A model generated the notes under the pieces. It searched no databases. It was given only the letters and a program-made list of their open reading frames with translations, and was not told the DNA's origin. This document shows, piece by piece, positions 18,120 to 27,340 of a stretch of DNA of 64,000 nt. The stretch's first letter is position 1. Every line of letters begins with the position of its first letter. Position numbers and translations under genes: made by a program. Source of the stretch: Okeanomitos corallinicola TIOX110 (GTDB taxonomy: Bacteria; Cyanobacteriota; Cyanobacteriia; Cyanobacteriales; Nostocaceae); NCBI RefSeq assembly GCF_038050375.1, contig NZ_CP150886.1, positions 1,963,318 through 2,027,317 of the forward strand, given 5' to 3'.

Positions 18120-19853
18120 TTAAGCCGGATAAATCCTTAACCTGCGATTAGGTTCTTCACCAAAACTATTAGACTTGAGCCGATAATGTTCCACCAACTC
18201 ATGCTGCATTTTTCGCACTTGGGGAGAACGGGGTAACAACTCCACAGGTTGACCTTTGGGAATAACTATTTGCTCAACCGCAAGTCTTGCTTCCTCCAAA
18301 GCATCCATCTCGTCATCACTCCCACTGTGCAAAAACAGTTGTAACTCCTTATCATCGCCTATGTCTGGCTCATCAATATTTAGTAACCGTCGCAAACCCC
18401 GACTAATCTGCGGAATGGTACTAGATTTAATCATGTGAATGGGTATGTGACGCGCCTTAGCCATTTGCCTTAACTTAGCGTGATTCTTAACGTGCGATCG
18501 CAAAGCCAGAATCGCATCAGAACTATCTAAATCCTTCGTCAACACCACCGGCAAACTCAACACACCAACCACCTGTTCCAACTGGTGACGACTCACCCCA
18601 TAAGGGTAAATGTGCAGAGGTAAATCTTCCCCATTCGGGCCTGCTAATTTACTGCTTCTAAAATCAACAGTATCCCCATAATTGAAAGATTCATCTAACA
18701 AGCGGTCAAACTCACTCTGGCTACCTCTCCCTGCTTCCACAGATAAAGGCGGTAAAGCTACCATTTGTCCAGAAGCACGCCAACCATTCACCTGTTTAAC
18801 CGCAGGCAAAGAATTTTGCTCACTACCCAAGCCATTTCCACGGCCATTCACCAGAGACAACTGTCTAGTAATAGAAACCTTACCCTTTTCATCCACCATT
18901 CGCGTTTGTGGGTTAGGTTGACGACCCCGTAACAGAGTATCAACAGTATCAGCGACACTTTCGTGTACTACCCAACGTTGTCTCTCCGTCATTTCCACAG
19001 CAATCTCGAAAGTAGGAGGGGCTTTACGTTCCAAAACCGTCTTTTGTGAACCCCTTCTTCTAGCCTCATCATCTCCCAGCGTTACAGCCTGAATACCACC
19101 TACCAAATCAGAAAGGGTAGGGTTTTTAATCAGATTCTCAATTTGATTACCATGAGCAGTACCAACTAATTGTACACCCCTCTCCGCAATTGTACGGGCT
19201 GCAAGAGCCTCCAATTCTGTACCAATTTCATCAATGACAATCACCTCCGGCATATGATTTTCCACCGCCTCAATCATCACCTGATGTTGTAATTCTGGCT
19301 TTGCCACCTGCATCCGCCGAGCGCGACCGATAGCCGGGTGAGCAACATCACCATCTCCAGCGATTTCGTTAGAGGTGTCAATAATTACCACTCGTTTATT
19401 CAGGTCATCGGCCAACACACGGGCAATTTCCCGTAAAGCAGTAGTTTTACCCACACCAGGACGACCCAGCATAAGTATGGATCTACCAGTTTCCACCAAA
19501 TCGCGGATCATGCCAATAGTCCCAAACACAGCCCGACCGACACGACAGGTCAAGCCAATAATCTTACCACTGCGGTTACGGATAGCGCTAATGCGATGTA
19601 AAGTTTGCTCAATTCCAGCCCGATTATCTCCGCCAAATGTTCCGACTCGTTGAATGCAATCATCTATTTGTAATTGAGTAACGGGAGTTTCGCTCAGATA
19701 CTCAGCCTCATGGGGAAACCGCGCTTCTGGGCGACGACCTAAATCCAAAATCACCTCAACCAAATTATTGCATTGAGGATGATTTTCTAGCTTTTGCTTG
19801 AGGTCTTGGGGCAAAATGTCCAGTAACTTTTGGAGATCTTCTGTAATCGTCAT
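18120..19853 (-). CDS. R3H-domain AAA ATPase, Ycf45-like
   Basis: This 577-residue protein joins an N-terminal ATPase of the SpoIIIAA/Ycf45 type to a C-terminal R3H domain. Walker A is MLGRPGVGKTT (near 127-137), Walker B is VIVIDEIGTELEA, and the R3H end is about QHELVEHYRLKSNSFGEEPNRR, which binds single-stranded nucleic acid. A proline- and glycine-rich linker near 310-375 separates the parts. The family is conserved in cyanobacteria and in some algal plastids. Its exact role is not known. It is 50 bases downstream of ldpA on the same strand. Confidence 0.87.
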   Translation of the reverse strand: MTITEDLQKLLDILPQDLKQKLENHPQCNNLVEVILDLGRRPEARFPHEAEYLSETPVTQLQIDDCIQRVGTFGGDNRAGIEQTLHRISAIRNRSGKIIGLTCRVGRAVFGTIGMIRDLVETGRSILMLGRPGVGKTTALREIARVLADDLNKRVVIIDTSNEIAGDGDVAHPAIGRARRMQVAKPELQHQVMIEAVENHMPEVIVIDEIGTELEALAARTIAERGVQLVGTAHGNQIENLIKNPTLSDLVGGIQAVTLGDDEARRRGSQKTVLERKAPPTFEIAVEMTERQRWVVHESVADTVDTLLRGRQPNPQTRMVDEKGKVSITRQLSLVNGRGNGLGSEQNSLPAVKQVNGWRASGQMVALPPLSVEAGRGSQSEFDRLLDESFNYGDTVDFRSSKLAGPNGEDLPLHIYPYGVSRHQLEQVVGVLSLPVVLTKDLDSSDAILALRSHVKNHAKLRQMAKARHIPIHMIKSSTIPQISRGLRRLLNIDEPDIGDDKELQLFLHSGSDDEMDALEEARLAVEQIVIPKGQPVELLPRSPQVRKMQHELVEHYRLKSNSFGEEPNRRLRIYPA

Positions 19854-19903
19854 GCTTTCTATGGTGACGTTGTGAGAGATAACGAATGAGCAATGAAAAG
19901 CCC

Positions 19904-21076
19904 TTACTGTGACTTAATCTGGGAAACGAGAGAATTAGCAAGTTCTACCGCTTGCCAGAGTAATTCTGGATTTTTTTCCAAGCCGACACTTGCCTGAATA
20001 CCAGTGGAACTCACCTCCTGATTTTCTAACTGTTCAAAAATGGGTGACAGCAACACACGGGCGTAGCTACCATAAGCCACACCAGCAATGAACGCAGAAG
20101 ACAAGTTTTCCCCCTTGCTCCCTGCTACGCCACTTTCTCCACTTGGGGAAACCCCAAGACCGCAGTGGCTCCCCTTCTCCCCTGTCTCTTTCAAAAGCTC
20201 CATCGCCTTCAATTTCGGGACAGTGTAGCTATTAGTACCCCCTGCTAACTGCACATATCCCGGTAGGTTTGCTGTCAAAACTTTTTGCCCTAACTTAATC
20301 GTGGCAATGGTAGTACCATCTCCAATATCACCACTCATCGAGCGCCCGTCTGTTTGCCAAATTAATTCTTGGCAGTGCGGGGTGATTAAATCATAAATTG
20401 CTTGCAGATAATCAATTAATCCTTCACCATCATTACAACTGATAGCTACTAACTTTAATTTATTGATCCAAGGAGCGATACCTGTCCACAAACGCTGGAA
20501 ATCTGCCAAACGCCCGACTTTTGTATGAATTTCTATAGCATCTATTCCCGTTGACATAACCAGTGGTGCAATTGCTCCCGGCGTTGACACATAAGAAGAT
20601 GTGAAAATTATCTCATAAGGACAAGCAGGAACGCAACGCCCACAGCCATAACATTTGTCGGTAATAATTCCTGAAAAGCTATCTTTTTGATTGTTAAAAA
20701 CTATAGCCTGTGCTGGACAAATTCTTTCACAGGGTCTAGGACAATTTGCCGGACAATATTGAGGATTAAATTCTGCTTTTCTAAAATGGGGATCTTCGCC
20801 ATCGTTGAGGCTGACCATTAATAGGGGTAAATTCCCTTGCCAGCCAAATCCACGGGCTTGAGCTTCTTCAACCAAGTCTTTAGCCACCTGTAAACCTTCG
20901 TGGACAGCAGCAATAACTGCCGGATCAGCTGCCACATCTATGCAGTCAGCACCAGCCAAAGTGTAGGCTATGGTCAAATTTCTAACCGCAGGTAGATGTT
21001 GGAAACTAGCTCCACAAATCAGTTTGAACCAGTGTCCTTGTTTTAGAGATTGCAAAGGGGCTAACAGTTTAGTCAC
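19904..21076 (-). CDS. ldpA: LdpA, Fe-S protein of circadian light input
   Basis: LdpA carries iron-sulfur clusters and senses cellular redox state to adjust circadian period in Synechococcus. The ferredoxin-type motifs are visible: CPANCPRPCERICPAQA and CYGCGRCVPACPYEI (about residues 104-152). The family ends near GVAYGSYARVLLSPIFEQL. Odd feature: about residues 298-322 (GEKGSHCGLGVSPSGESGVA and on) are low-complexity and come from an intergenic-type palindromic repeat inserted in frame at 20109-20191. It lengthens the protein to 390 residues against roughly 350 in Synechococcus, and adds a cysteine. Functional impact is unknown. Confidence 0.9.
   Translation of the reverse strand: MTKLLAPLQSLKQGHWFKLICGASFQHLPAVRNLTIAYTLAGADCIDVAADPAVIAAVHEGLQVAKDLVEEAQARGFGWQGNLPLLMVSLNDGEDPHFRKAEFNPQYCPANCPRPCERICPAQAIVFNNQKDSFSGIITDKCYGCGRCVPACPYEIIFTSSYVSTPGAIAPLVMSTGIDAIEIHTKVGRLADFQRLWTGIAPWINKLKLVAISCNDGEGLIDYLQAIYDLITPHCQELIWQTDGRSMSGDIGDGTTIATIKLGQKVLTANLPGYVQLAGGTNSYTVPKLKAMELLKETGEKGSHCGLGVSPSGESGVAGSKGENLSSAFIAGVAYGSYARVLLSPIFEQLENQEVSSTGIQASVGLEKNPELLWQAVELANSLVSQIKSQ
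20109..20191. repeat. Palindromic repeat embedded in ldpA
   Basis: The segment contains 'ctacgccactttctccacttggggaaaccccaagaccgcagtggc', with inverted arms CTTGGGG/CCCCAAG and GCCACT/AGTGGC. Elements of this kind normally lie between genes in filamentous cyanobacteria. Here it is translated without frame loss. Confidence 0.75.
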
Positions 21077-21194
21077 TCTTCTATTATGCTGTTTTCCCTC
21101 TCAAAATTGCAGTCTGTAGTTAAGAAAAAGTCTAATTTTTTTTATAAGGGGGCAGAGGAGTGGGGTAATGGGGAGGATGAATAACCCAATTAAT

Positions 21195-21236
21195 TCCCAA
21201 TGCCCAATACCCAATACCCAATACCCAATACCCAAT
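21195..21236. repeat. Heptamer array CCCAATA
   Basis: About five copies of CCCAATA sit immediately downstream of the lepB stop codon. Confidence 0.9.
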
Positions 21237-21887
21237 TCACTTTGCAGATGGATACAAGGGTGTATCATCAAGACCACCAACTTTGTTGAGAGGCCAGAAA
21301 CGAACTACAGCGCGACCAATAATGTTTTCCCGTGGGACTAAACCCCAGCAACGCCCATCATAACTACTACTACGGTTGTCACCTAATACTAGGTATGAAT
21401 CTGGCGGGATGGTTTCTGGTTGAGCTAGAAAAGGGGGCTGAGTTGCTGATGTACAAACCTCAACAGATGTCTGTATGGAGGGAGATAAATATTTATCTTC
21501 TGGGAGAAGTTGATTATTAATATAGACTTTGCCATTTTTAATTTCTACTTTTTCTCCAGGCAGACCGATGATTCTTTTAATAAAGGCATCATTGTATTTT
21601 TCTCTTTTTAATTCTTCTGTGGGAGAAAATACGACGATATCTCCCCGTTCAGGGTCAGCAAATCTATACTTCACCTTATCAATGATGATTTTGTCTGCTT
21701 TCCACTGATCTTGTACACCATGTAATGTGGGTTCCATAGATCCCGTAGGAATCCAACGTGCTTCAGCGACGAAGGTACGAATTCCCAAGGCAAGAAAGAT
21801 ACTTAGAATAACAGTTTTACTTAGCTCGACAATCCAAGAATTATTGGGTTGTTGGCTAGAGTTTTTATCAGACACTTGATTTTGCAT
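21237..21887 (-). CDS. lepB: Signal peptidase I
   Basis: This membrane serine protease removes signal peptides from exported proteins. After a polar N-terminus one transmembrane helix spans about 22-40. The catalytic dyad is Ser50 in PTGSMEPT and Lys104 in AFIKRIIGLPGE. The conserved box E, GDNRSSSYDGR, is present near the C-terminus. At 216 residues it is a standard single-span cyanobacterial LepB; these genomes often have two copies. It is 160 bases upstream of ldpA, with a heptamer array in the gap. Confidence 0.95.
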   Translation of the reverse strand: MQNQVSDKNSSQQPNNSWIVELSKTVILSIFLALGIRTFVAEARWIPTGSMEPTLHGVQDQWKADKIIIDKVKYRFADPERGDIVVFSPTEELKREKYNDAFIKRIIGLPGEKVEIKNGKVYINNQLLPEDKYLSPSIQTSVEVCTSATQPPFLAQPETIPPDSYLVLGDNRSSSYDGRCWGLVPRENIIGRAVVRFWPLNKVGGLDDTPLYPSAK

Positions 21888-22022
21888 GAAATTACTTAAA
21901 TTTTAGAGTTAAGAGGCAAGCACTGAACTTATTGGGGAAGACTCTATTTATTATCTTAACTAGATATTGTTGTTTTCCTTTGTTTTCCTGAGCAAGATAT
22001 AAGATCAGTTTGATATGGGAAC

Positions 22023-22091
22023 ATAGGTGACAGGTGACAGGTGACAGGTGACAGGTGCTACGCCACGCTCCGCTATCAGCAAGCCCTATAT
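22023..22091. repeat. ACAGGTG array with palindromic and IS-end fragments
   Basis: About four copies of GACAGGT (22023-22058) are followed by GCTACGCCACGCTCCGC and then CAGCAAGCCCTATA, the same end as the element at 3392-3621. A TACGCCACGCTGCGC relative occurs at 47173-47188. The remainder of the 332-base gap from 21888 to 22219 holds no gene. Confidence 0.7.
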
Positions 22092-22219
22092 ATCTTTCTT
22101 TTGTACGGGTGAATGGCCGTTTGCCCCTCCTGACTCATAAATTAATTTTTTTAACGCACACTACAAGATAAAACGGATCACTGTTTACTGTTAACTGAGA
22201 ACTGTTAATTGACAAATTC

Positions 22220-23539
22220 ATGTCGTCTCCAAAAAGTTTACTAATTCGCCAAGCACGTCTAGTTTTACCTAATGGTGAGTTTATGGTGGGGGATGTGCTG
22301 ACCCAAGGGGGTAAAATTGTTGAGGTAGCCTCAACTATAGCTAATGCCACACCGTCCCAAGAAATTGACGCACAAGGTTTAACTTTGTTGCCTGGGGTGA
22401 TTGATCCCCAAGTACATTTCCGAGAACCAGGGTTAGAACACAAGGAGGACTTGTTTACGGCTAGTTGTGCTTGTGCTAAGGGGGGTGTTACTTCCTTTCT
22501 GGAAATGCCCAATACTCGACCTTTGACTACTAGCCAGTCGGCTTTGGATGACAAACTCCAACGGGCTGCTAGTAAGTGTGTAGTTAATTATGGCTTTTTT
22601 ATTGGGGCAACTGCGGATAATTTGCCGGAGTTAATTTCTGCCCTTCCGACTCCAGGGATTAAGATTTTTATGGGGTCTATGCACGGTGATTTGCTGGTTG
22701 ACCAGGAAACGACTTTAGAAAATATTTTTGCCCATGGTAGTCGTTTGATTGCTGTTCATGCTGAGGATCAGGAGAGAATTAAACAACGTCGTCAAGAGTT
22801 TGCAGGAGTTAGTGATCCGGCTGTTCATTCCCAAATTCAAGATAATAAAGCGGCTTTGCTGGCGACTCAACTGGCTTTAAAACTCTCTAAAAAATATCAA
22901 CGACGGTTACATATTCTGCATATGTCCACAGCGGAGGAAGCTGAGTTATTGCGTGTAGATAAACCTAGTTGGGTGACGGCAGAGGTAACACCACAACATT
23001 TGTTGTTAAATACTGATGCTTATCAAACTATTGGCACTTTAGCACAGATGAATCCACCGTTGCGATCGCCCCATGATAATCAGGTACTTTGGCAAGCTTT
23101 ACGGGATGGTGTGATTGATTTTATCGCTACTGACCACGCCCCACACACTTTAGAGGAAAAAGGCAAAACCTATCCTAATACTCCTTCTGGTATGCCTGGT
23201 GTGGAAACTTCTTTACCTTTGATGTTAACTTCGGCACAGGAAGGAAAATGTACTGTTGGTCAGGTTGTAAAGTGGATGTCTAAAGCTGTAGCTCAGGCTT
23301 ATGGTATTCCTAATAAGGGAGAAATTACTCCTGGTTATGATGCTGATTTAGTCTTGGTAGATTTAAATAATTACCGACCTGTGAAAAATGAGGAAGTTTT
23401 AAGTAAATGTGGTTGGAGTTCCTTTGAGGGTTGGAATTTAACTGGTTGGCCTGTAACTACCATTGTCGGTGGTGAAATTGTTTATGACCAAGGAAAGGTA
23501 AATACGCAAGTTCGCGGACAGGCTTTACAGTTTGTGTAA
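22220..23539 (+). CDS. pyrC: Dihydroorotase
   Basis: This enzyme closes carbamoyl-aspartate to dihydroorotate in pyrimidine synthesis. The metal ligands of the amidohydrolase fold are visible: DPQVHFREPG (His66 and the following residues), HILHMST, and TDHAPHTLEEK near the C-terminal third. With 439 residues and the DPQVHFREPG form it belongs to the class I long type. The C-terminal part carries the DADLVLVDL segment common to the family. Its 3' end overlaps the convergent tsaE gene by 15 bases. Confidence 0.94.
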   Translation: MSSPKSLLIRQARLVLPNGEFMVGDVLTQGGKIVEVASTIANATPSQEIDAQGLTLLPGVIDPQVHFREPGLEHKEDLFTASCACAKGGVTSFLEMPNTRPLTTSQSALDDKLQRAASKCVVNYGFFIGATADNLPELISALPTPGIKIFMGSMHGDLLVDQETTLENIFAHGSRLIAVHAEDQERIKQRRQEFAGVSDPAVHSQIQDNKAALLATQLALKLSKKYQRRLHILHMSTAEEAELLRVDKPSWVTAEVTPQHLLLNTDAYQTIGTLAQMNPPLRSPHDNQVLWQALRDGVIDFIATDHAPHTLEEKGKTYPNTPSGMPGVETSLPLMLTSAQEGKCTVGQVVKWMSKAVAQAYGIPNKGEITPGYDADLVLVDLNNYRPVKNEEVLSKCGWSSFEGWNLTGWPVTTIVGGEIVYDQGKVNTQVRGQALQFV

Positions 23540-23980
23540 AAAATTTAGCTGGCAGTTGAAAGGGATAATTTCCACTTGACGAGTGCCATTTTCACCATCA
23601 GTTAAAGCAATTTTGACATAACTCTCTGGGAGATAGGGCATTCGTTCCGCCCATTCAATGGCCACAATTCCCAGTTCTACTTCTATTCCTTCCCAGTAAC
23701 TTTCTAGATTTAATCCTGTTACTTCTTGGGGTTCTAAACGATACAAATCTAGGTGATATAAAGGAATACGTCCTTCGGTGTATTCATTAATTAAGGTAAA
23801 AGTAGGACTAACAATTGAGTCAGTAATTCCTAAACCTTTACCAATACCTTGCACCAAGGTAGTTTTACCAGCGCCCAAATCACCCTCTAATAAAATCACA
23901 GTTCCAGCAGCTAGGGTTTCTCCCAGATTTATACCTAACTGCTGTGTTGCTTCTGTATTGGGAAGAAAGAGTTTAGTCAT
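23525..23980 (-). CDS. tsaE: TsaE, tRNA threonylcarbamoyladenosine ATPase
   Basis: TsaE is the small ATPase that works with TsaB and TsaD to make t6A37 in ANN-decoding tRNAs. Walker A is GDLGAGKTT (33-41), and HLDLYRLEP and AIEWAERMP are family signatures. The length of 151 is normal. It overlaps pyrC tail to tail and lies 13 bases downstream of the yvcK stop, so it is probably in one transcript with yvcK. Confidence 0.94.
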   Translation of the reverse strand: MTKLFLPNTEATQQLGINLGETLAAGTVILLEGDLGAGKTTLVQGIGKGLGITDSIVSPTFTLINEYTEGRIPLYHLDLYRLEPQEVTGLNLESYWEGIEVELGIVAIEWAERMPYLPESYVKIALTDGENGTRQVEIIPFNCQLNFLHKL

Positions 23981-23993
23981 TGGGAATTGGTGA

Positions 23994-25427
23994 TTAGTTG
24001 TCTAATTTTGACTTTTGACTTTTGACTTTTGATTTCCCCAAGGGGACTCCACTGTACCATTTCAATAACACCTTAGCCAGTTTCTGGGGGTCGTGGCGGA
24101 CAAAGCCCGTTTCATCTTCATGTATGACGTTGGCTGGTACTATTCGTCTTCCCAGTTGGGTGACAGTTTCCCTATCTAAGAAAACGGGATGAGAGTTTTG
24201 TTGGGCGTAGCGAATTAAAGCTTGGGCGGATGGGGATTTTTTATGTACCAAGACTGCATCAAATAACTTTCTATCTCCGCAAGCTGCATCAATAGCTTTG
24301 ATATGTTCAGCAACTGTAAAACCTTCTGTTTCTCCCGGTTGGGTCATGATATTGCAAATATAAATCCGGGGTACTGTAGTAGCTGCGATCGCATCGGCAA
24401 TTTCTGGTACTAATAAGTTAGGTACTAAGCTGGTGTACAAGCTACCAGGACCAATGATAATATAATCAGCCTCTTTAATTGCTTTAATTGCTGCGGGTAC
24501 AGCGGGAGGATTTTCAGGAATACAACCGATTTTGGCGATTTTTCCCCCAGCTTTGGGAATACTAGATTCACCTTCAATTCTGCGTCCATCTGCCATTTCT
24601 GCCCAAAGACGCACATCACTGAGGGTTGCTGGTAAAACTTGTCCTCTGACAGCCAGAACTTTAGAACTAGCTGCAACAGCCCTTTCTAAGTCTCCAGTAA
24701 TGTCACTCATGGCAGTTAAAAATAAATTACCAAAACTGTGACCTGTTAAACCATCCCCTGCGCGGAAGCGATATTGAAATAGTTCTGTTAATAGCTTTTC
24801 TTCATCTGCTAGTGCAGCCAAACAGTTGCGAATATCTCCCGGTGGTAAAACCCCAAATTCCTGGCGTAATCTACCAGAAGAACCACCATCATCAGCTACA
24901 GTAACAATAGCTGTAATGTTGGCACTATAGGTTTTTAAGCCTCTGAGTAAAGTTGAAAGTCCAGTACCGCCACCAATGACTACTATTTTTGGACCCCGGT
25001 ACAAGCGGCGATATGCTAGGAGAACGTCTATTAGTTCTTCGTCGTCCCCTTGAGGTCTTAATACTTCGGTGATTGAACCTACTGTGCGAGATTGTCCCCA
25101 CAGTAAGAGTAGCAAGCCAATGATTAAAACCAAAGGCCCGCTAACGTAGTTAGGCAATATCTCTGTCAGAAATCCCAGCAAACCTCTGAGAAACTCTAAC
25201 GTCCAAAAAATTGGGGTTAGCTTAATCCAAATAGCCAACCCCAAACTTGCCAGTAAAACACCTCCAATACTGACTAGAAACCAGCGTTTTACTGATATTC
25301 CAGGGGATAACCACTTAAACCACTGGTTAACCCGATGGGAAGTGCGGCCATGTGACTTGAGTTGTATTGCGTTGAGGGCTTGTCTAAGAAAACCGATTGA
25401 CATACCTAATAGGGAACAGTGGTACAA
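23994..25427 (-). CDS. yvcK: YvcK/CofD-like gluconeogenesis factor, membrane-anchored form
   Basis: The C-terminal domain (about 145-465) is the YvcK/CofD-like fold, with [38 protein letters not shown] and [11 protein letters not shown]. In firmicutes YvcK binds UDP-sugars and supports growth on gluconeogenic carbon and cell-wall synthesis. Here about 140 residues with two hydrophobic segments (near 51-68 and 90-110) precede it, so the protein is held at the membrane, as in other cyanobacterial homologues. The last dozen residues ([14 protein letters not shown]) are encoded by a heptamer array (ACTTTTG) at 24006-24032, so the tail is probably a recent extension. Confidence 0.87.
   Translation of the reverse strand: MYHCSLLGMSIGFLRQALNAIQLKSHGRTSHRVNQWFKWLSPGISVKRWFLVSIGGVLLASLGLAIWIKLTPIFWTLEFLRGLLGFLTEILPNYVSGPLVLIIGLLLLLWGQSRTVGSITEVLRPQGDDEELIDVLLAYRRLYRGPKIVVIGGGTGLSTLLRGLKTYSANITAIVTVADDGGSSGRLRQEFGVLPPGDIRNCLAALADEEKLLTELFQYRFRAGDGLTGHSFGNLFLTAMSDITGDLERAVAASSKVLAVRGQVLPATLSDVRLWAEMADGRRIEGESSIPKAGGKIAKIGCIPENPPAVPAAIKAIKEADYIIIGPGSLYTSLVPNLLVPEIADAIAATTVPRIYICNIMTQPGETEGFTVAEHIKAIDAACGDRKLFDAVLVHKKSPSAQALIRYAQQNSHPVFLDRETVTQLGRRIVPANVIHEDETGFVRHDPQKLAKVLLKWYSGVPLGKSKVKSQKSKLDN
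24006..24032. repeat. Heptamer array TTTTGAC forming the yvcK 3' end
   Basis: Three to four copies of TTTTGAC lie inside the last codons of yvcK and encode its Lys/Ser-rich tail. Confidence 0.85.
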
Positions 25428-25452
25428 ACAATGTTTAACAGAAAATGTACAC

Positions 25453-25698
25453 TACCTGGTTTGAAAATCAAGGGTGAAATTAATAATAAATCCTGCAATT
25501 AGCAGAACAATTCCACAATGAATATAAAAATTGCTTATAGTCGCCGTAGGGCATTGGCAGACTTGAAACGGGCCGGGAAAACAGGTGAGACTTGCTGACA
25601 GCAATGGTATTGTCAATACTCCAAATCCTGCTAGTTGTAAAAACCTACATCCGTCAGCCCTGCTTCCCCGGCCAGTATCAAACCGGGGAATTACTGAT
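25453..25698. other. Unexplained conserved-looking region with inverted repeats
   Basis: This gap between ycf19 and yvcK holds two nested symmetry features: CCCCGG (25666-25671) with CCGGGG (25683-25688), and GGCCGGGAAAACAGG (near 25573-25587) with its near complement CCTGCTTCCCCGGCC (near 25658-25672). On the minus strand an open frame without ATG reads RFDTGRGSRADGCRFLQLAG, has two hydrophobic stretches (GVLTIPLLSASL; CGIVLLIAGFIIN), and ends at TAG near 25453. It may be a structured RNA, a gene with an unusual start, or a decayed gene; I cannot choose. Confidence 0.35.
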
Positions 25699-25703
25699 AT
25701 TAA

Positions 25704-25982
25704 TTAAAGTCCCTGAATTAATGTCATCCGACTCAGATTAGCTAAAACACTACCCACAACATTGAGTGCCAGGAAAGCTAAAATGGGTGAAAAATCCATA
25801 CCACCCAATGGGGGGATAATAGAACGAAATAGATTGAGATAGGGATCACTAACTTGGCTTAAAGCCGCGAATGGTTGATTAGACCAATTGATTTGGGGAA
25901 ACCAGGTTAATAAAACCCGAACAATTAGCACATAGCTATAAATTTGGACAAAACTTGCCAAGGTGTCAAAAAGTAAATACAT
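25704..25982 (-). CDS. YggT family membrane protein (Ycf19-like)
   Basis: The 92-residue protein has two hydrophobic segments (about 3-25 and 68-90) around the family signature RVLLTWFPQINW and DPYLNLFRSIIPPLGGMDFSPIL. YggT/Ycf19 proteins are conserved in cyanobacteria and plastids and have been linked with membrane-complex assembly and osmotic behaviour, without a settled biochemical function. The next gene on the strand is yvcK. A CCCCGG/CCGGGG hairpin starts 16 bases beyond the stop codon. Confidence 0.92.
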   Translation of the reverse strand: MYLLFDTLASFVQIYSYVLIVRVLLTWFPQINWSNQPFAALSQVSDPYLNLFRSIIPPLGGMDFSPILAFLALNVVGSVLANLSRMTLIQGL

Positions 25983-26105
25983 AGTTAGGTGAGTTTTCTA
26001 CTAAAAGTCAAATGCGGTCTTATGTATTGATTTTAATCGAGTTGATGTGATCAGAATCTTCCCATCACATCTAAGATAGGTTTTTCTCCATAAAACAGCT
26101 TCTAT

Positions 26106-26447
26106 TCATGAATCTTGGGAGACAGCGCTTTCGCCTTGTGAGGATGAACCGTTAACGTTACCGAGCTGATCTCGCACATCATCAATGGTAGCGTTGAGTT
26201 GGGCAATTTTATCTTCTAGGGATCGCCTTGCGCTTTCCATTTCTAAATCTTCACTGGCTGCTGATCGCATCTGTCTTCTTTTGCCTTTCTTGCCTTCTAC
26301 CGCAACATCAGCAATGGTTTCATCTTCTGAGGAATTTTCCCGGCGAGATGCCAACACAGAACCCAAAACCCCACCAACTACACCACCAACAATAGTTCCC
26401 AGTAAAAAGCCACTGGCAAAACCATCTTTTTGACTCATAATTTTCAC
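26106..26447 (-). CDS. Small membrane-anchored coiled-coil protein (YtxH-like)
   Basis: The N-terminus has a glycine-zipper membrane segment, GFASGFLLGTIVGGVVGGVL and on (about 7-33), as in YtxH/gas-vesicle-like stress proteins. A basic patch (KGKKGKRRQMR) and a predicted coiled coil (about 70-98, LEDKIAQLNATIDDVRDQLG) follow. The C-terminus is acidic and polar. No enzymatic motif is seen, and function is unknown. Alternative starts MKIM and MSQKDG are close together. It lies between upp and ycf19 on the same strand. Confidence 0.75.
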   Translation of the reverse strand: MKIMSQKDGFASGFLLGTIVGGVVGGVLGSVLASRRENSSEDETIADVAVEGKKGKRRQMRSAASEDLEMESARRSLEDKIAQLNATIDDVRDQLGNVNGSSSQGESAVSQDS

Positions 26448-26510
26448 CGCCTTTAAGAAAGCAAATTTACGATATTTTCGCTAATTTTCTGGCTTTAAAA
26501 GCATCTTCGC

Positions 26511-27167
26511 CTAAGTTCCAAAAATGCGATCGCCAGCATCCCCTAAACCTGGGATGATAAACCCTTGATCATTGACTTGGCCATCAATTGTCGCACTGTA
26601 AACCGTTAAACCTGGATAAGCAGCACTTAATTTTTGTAAAGCTGGTGGTGCAGCAACCACACACACAACTCTTGTAAATGCCGGATCAACACCTCGTTGT
26701 ATCAATTCTGCCATTGCTGTCATTATAGATCCTCCCGTAGCCAGCATTGGATCGGTAATTAACACCCTCGTTTCTGGATCTAATTTTTCTGGCAGTTTAT
26801 TCAAATAACAAGAAGGTTCTAAAGTTTCCTCGTTTCTGACCAAACCCAAATGATAAATTTTGGCTAAAGGCAATACAGTCTGCGCTCCATCTAATAAGCC
26901 TAACCCAGCCCGGAGAATTGGCACAACTGCTACAGGTATTTGTGGATCTATGACAGTCCCTGGGCAAGCTGCTAAAGGAGTATCTATCATAGTATCTTGC
27001 GTCACTAGCCAATCCCGCGCCGCTTCATAGGTTAGCCATCTTCCTAATTCAACAATAGCAGAGCGAAATAAAACTGAAGGCGTAGCTGCATCACGAGCTA
27101 CCGCCAACCAATGCTTAATCAAGGGATGGGGTGGAACATAAACCAGCAATTGTTGAGTCATAGCCAA
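26511..27167 (-). CDS. upp: Uracil phosphoribosyltransferase
   Basis: This enzyme salvages uracil with PRPP to make UMP. The PRPP-binding loop is LITDPMLATGGS (about 136-147), and the uracil-binding end is GFIIPGLGDAGDRIFGT at the C-terminus. PILRAGLGLLDG is a further signature. The 218 residues are normal for the family. It is divergent from the predicted small RNA unit and crtH. Confidence 0.94.
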   Translation of the reverse strand: MAMTQQLLVYVPPHPLIKHWLAVARDAATPSVLFRSAIVELGRWLTYEAARDWLVTQDTMIDTPLAACPGTVIDPQIPVAVVPILRAGLGLLDGAQTVLPLAKIYHLGLVRNEETLEPSCYLNKLPEKLDPETRVLITDPMLATGGSIMTAMAELIQRGVDPAFTRVVCVVAAPPALQKLSAAYPGLTVYSATIDGQVNDQGFIIPGLGDAGDRIFGT

Positions 27168-27304
27168 AAAAGCGTAGCCTGTCGTTATGTAGAAACTGAA
27201 ACCCTATCATACTCTTTTGGCGTGTGGTTGAAGTAACAAACCAGTTTCATCACCGAGCAACAGGCAAAAGGCAAAAAATTATTGAGATTTATTTTCAATA
27301 GTAG

Positions 27305-27334
27305 TTGACATATTTTCTCAATCAAGGCTATATT
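27305..27334 (+). promoter_or_regulatory. Sigma70-type promoter of a predicted small RNA
   Basis: A perfect -35 box TTGACA (27305-27310) and a -10 box TATATT (27329-27334) are separated by 18 bases. Transcription would begin near 27341 and run towards a strong terminator that ends at 27413. Confidence 0.6.
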
Positions 27335-27340
27335 TATTTA

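Noticed and set aside
25571-25690. Cobalamin riboswitch or SRP RNA
   Set aside because: Neither the B12 box nor the GGAAG-GAAGCAGCC SRP loop is present on either strand.
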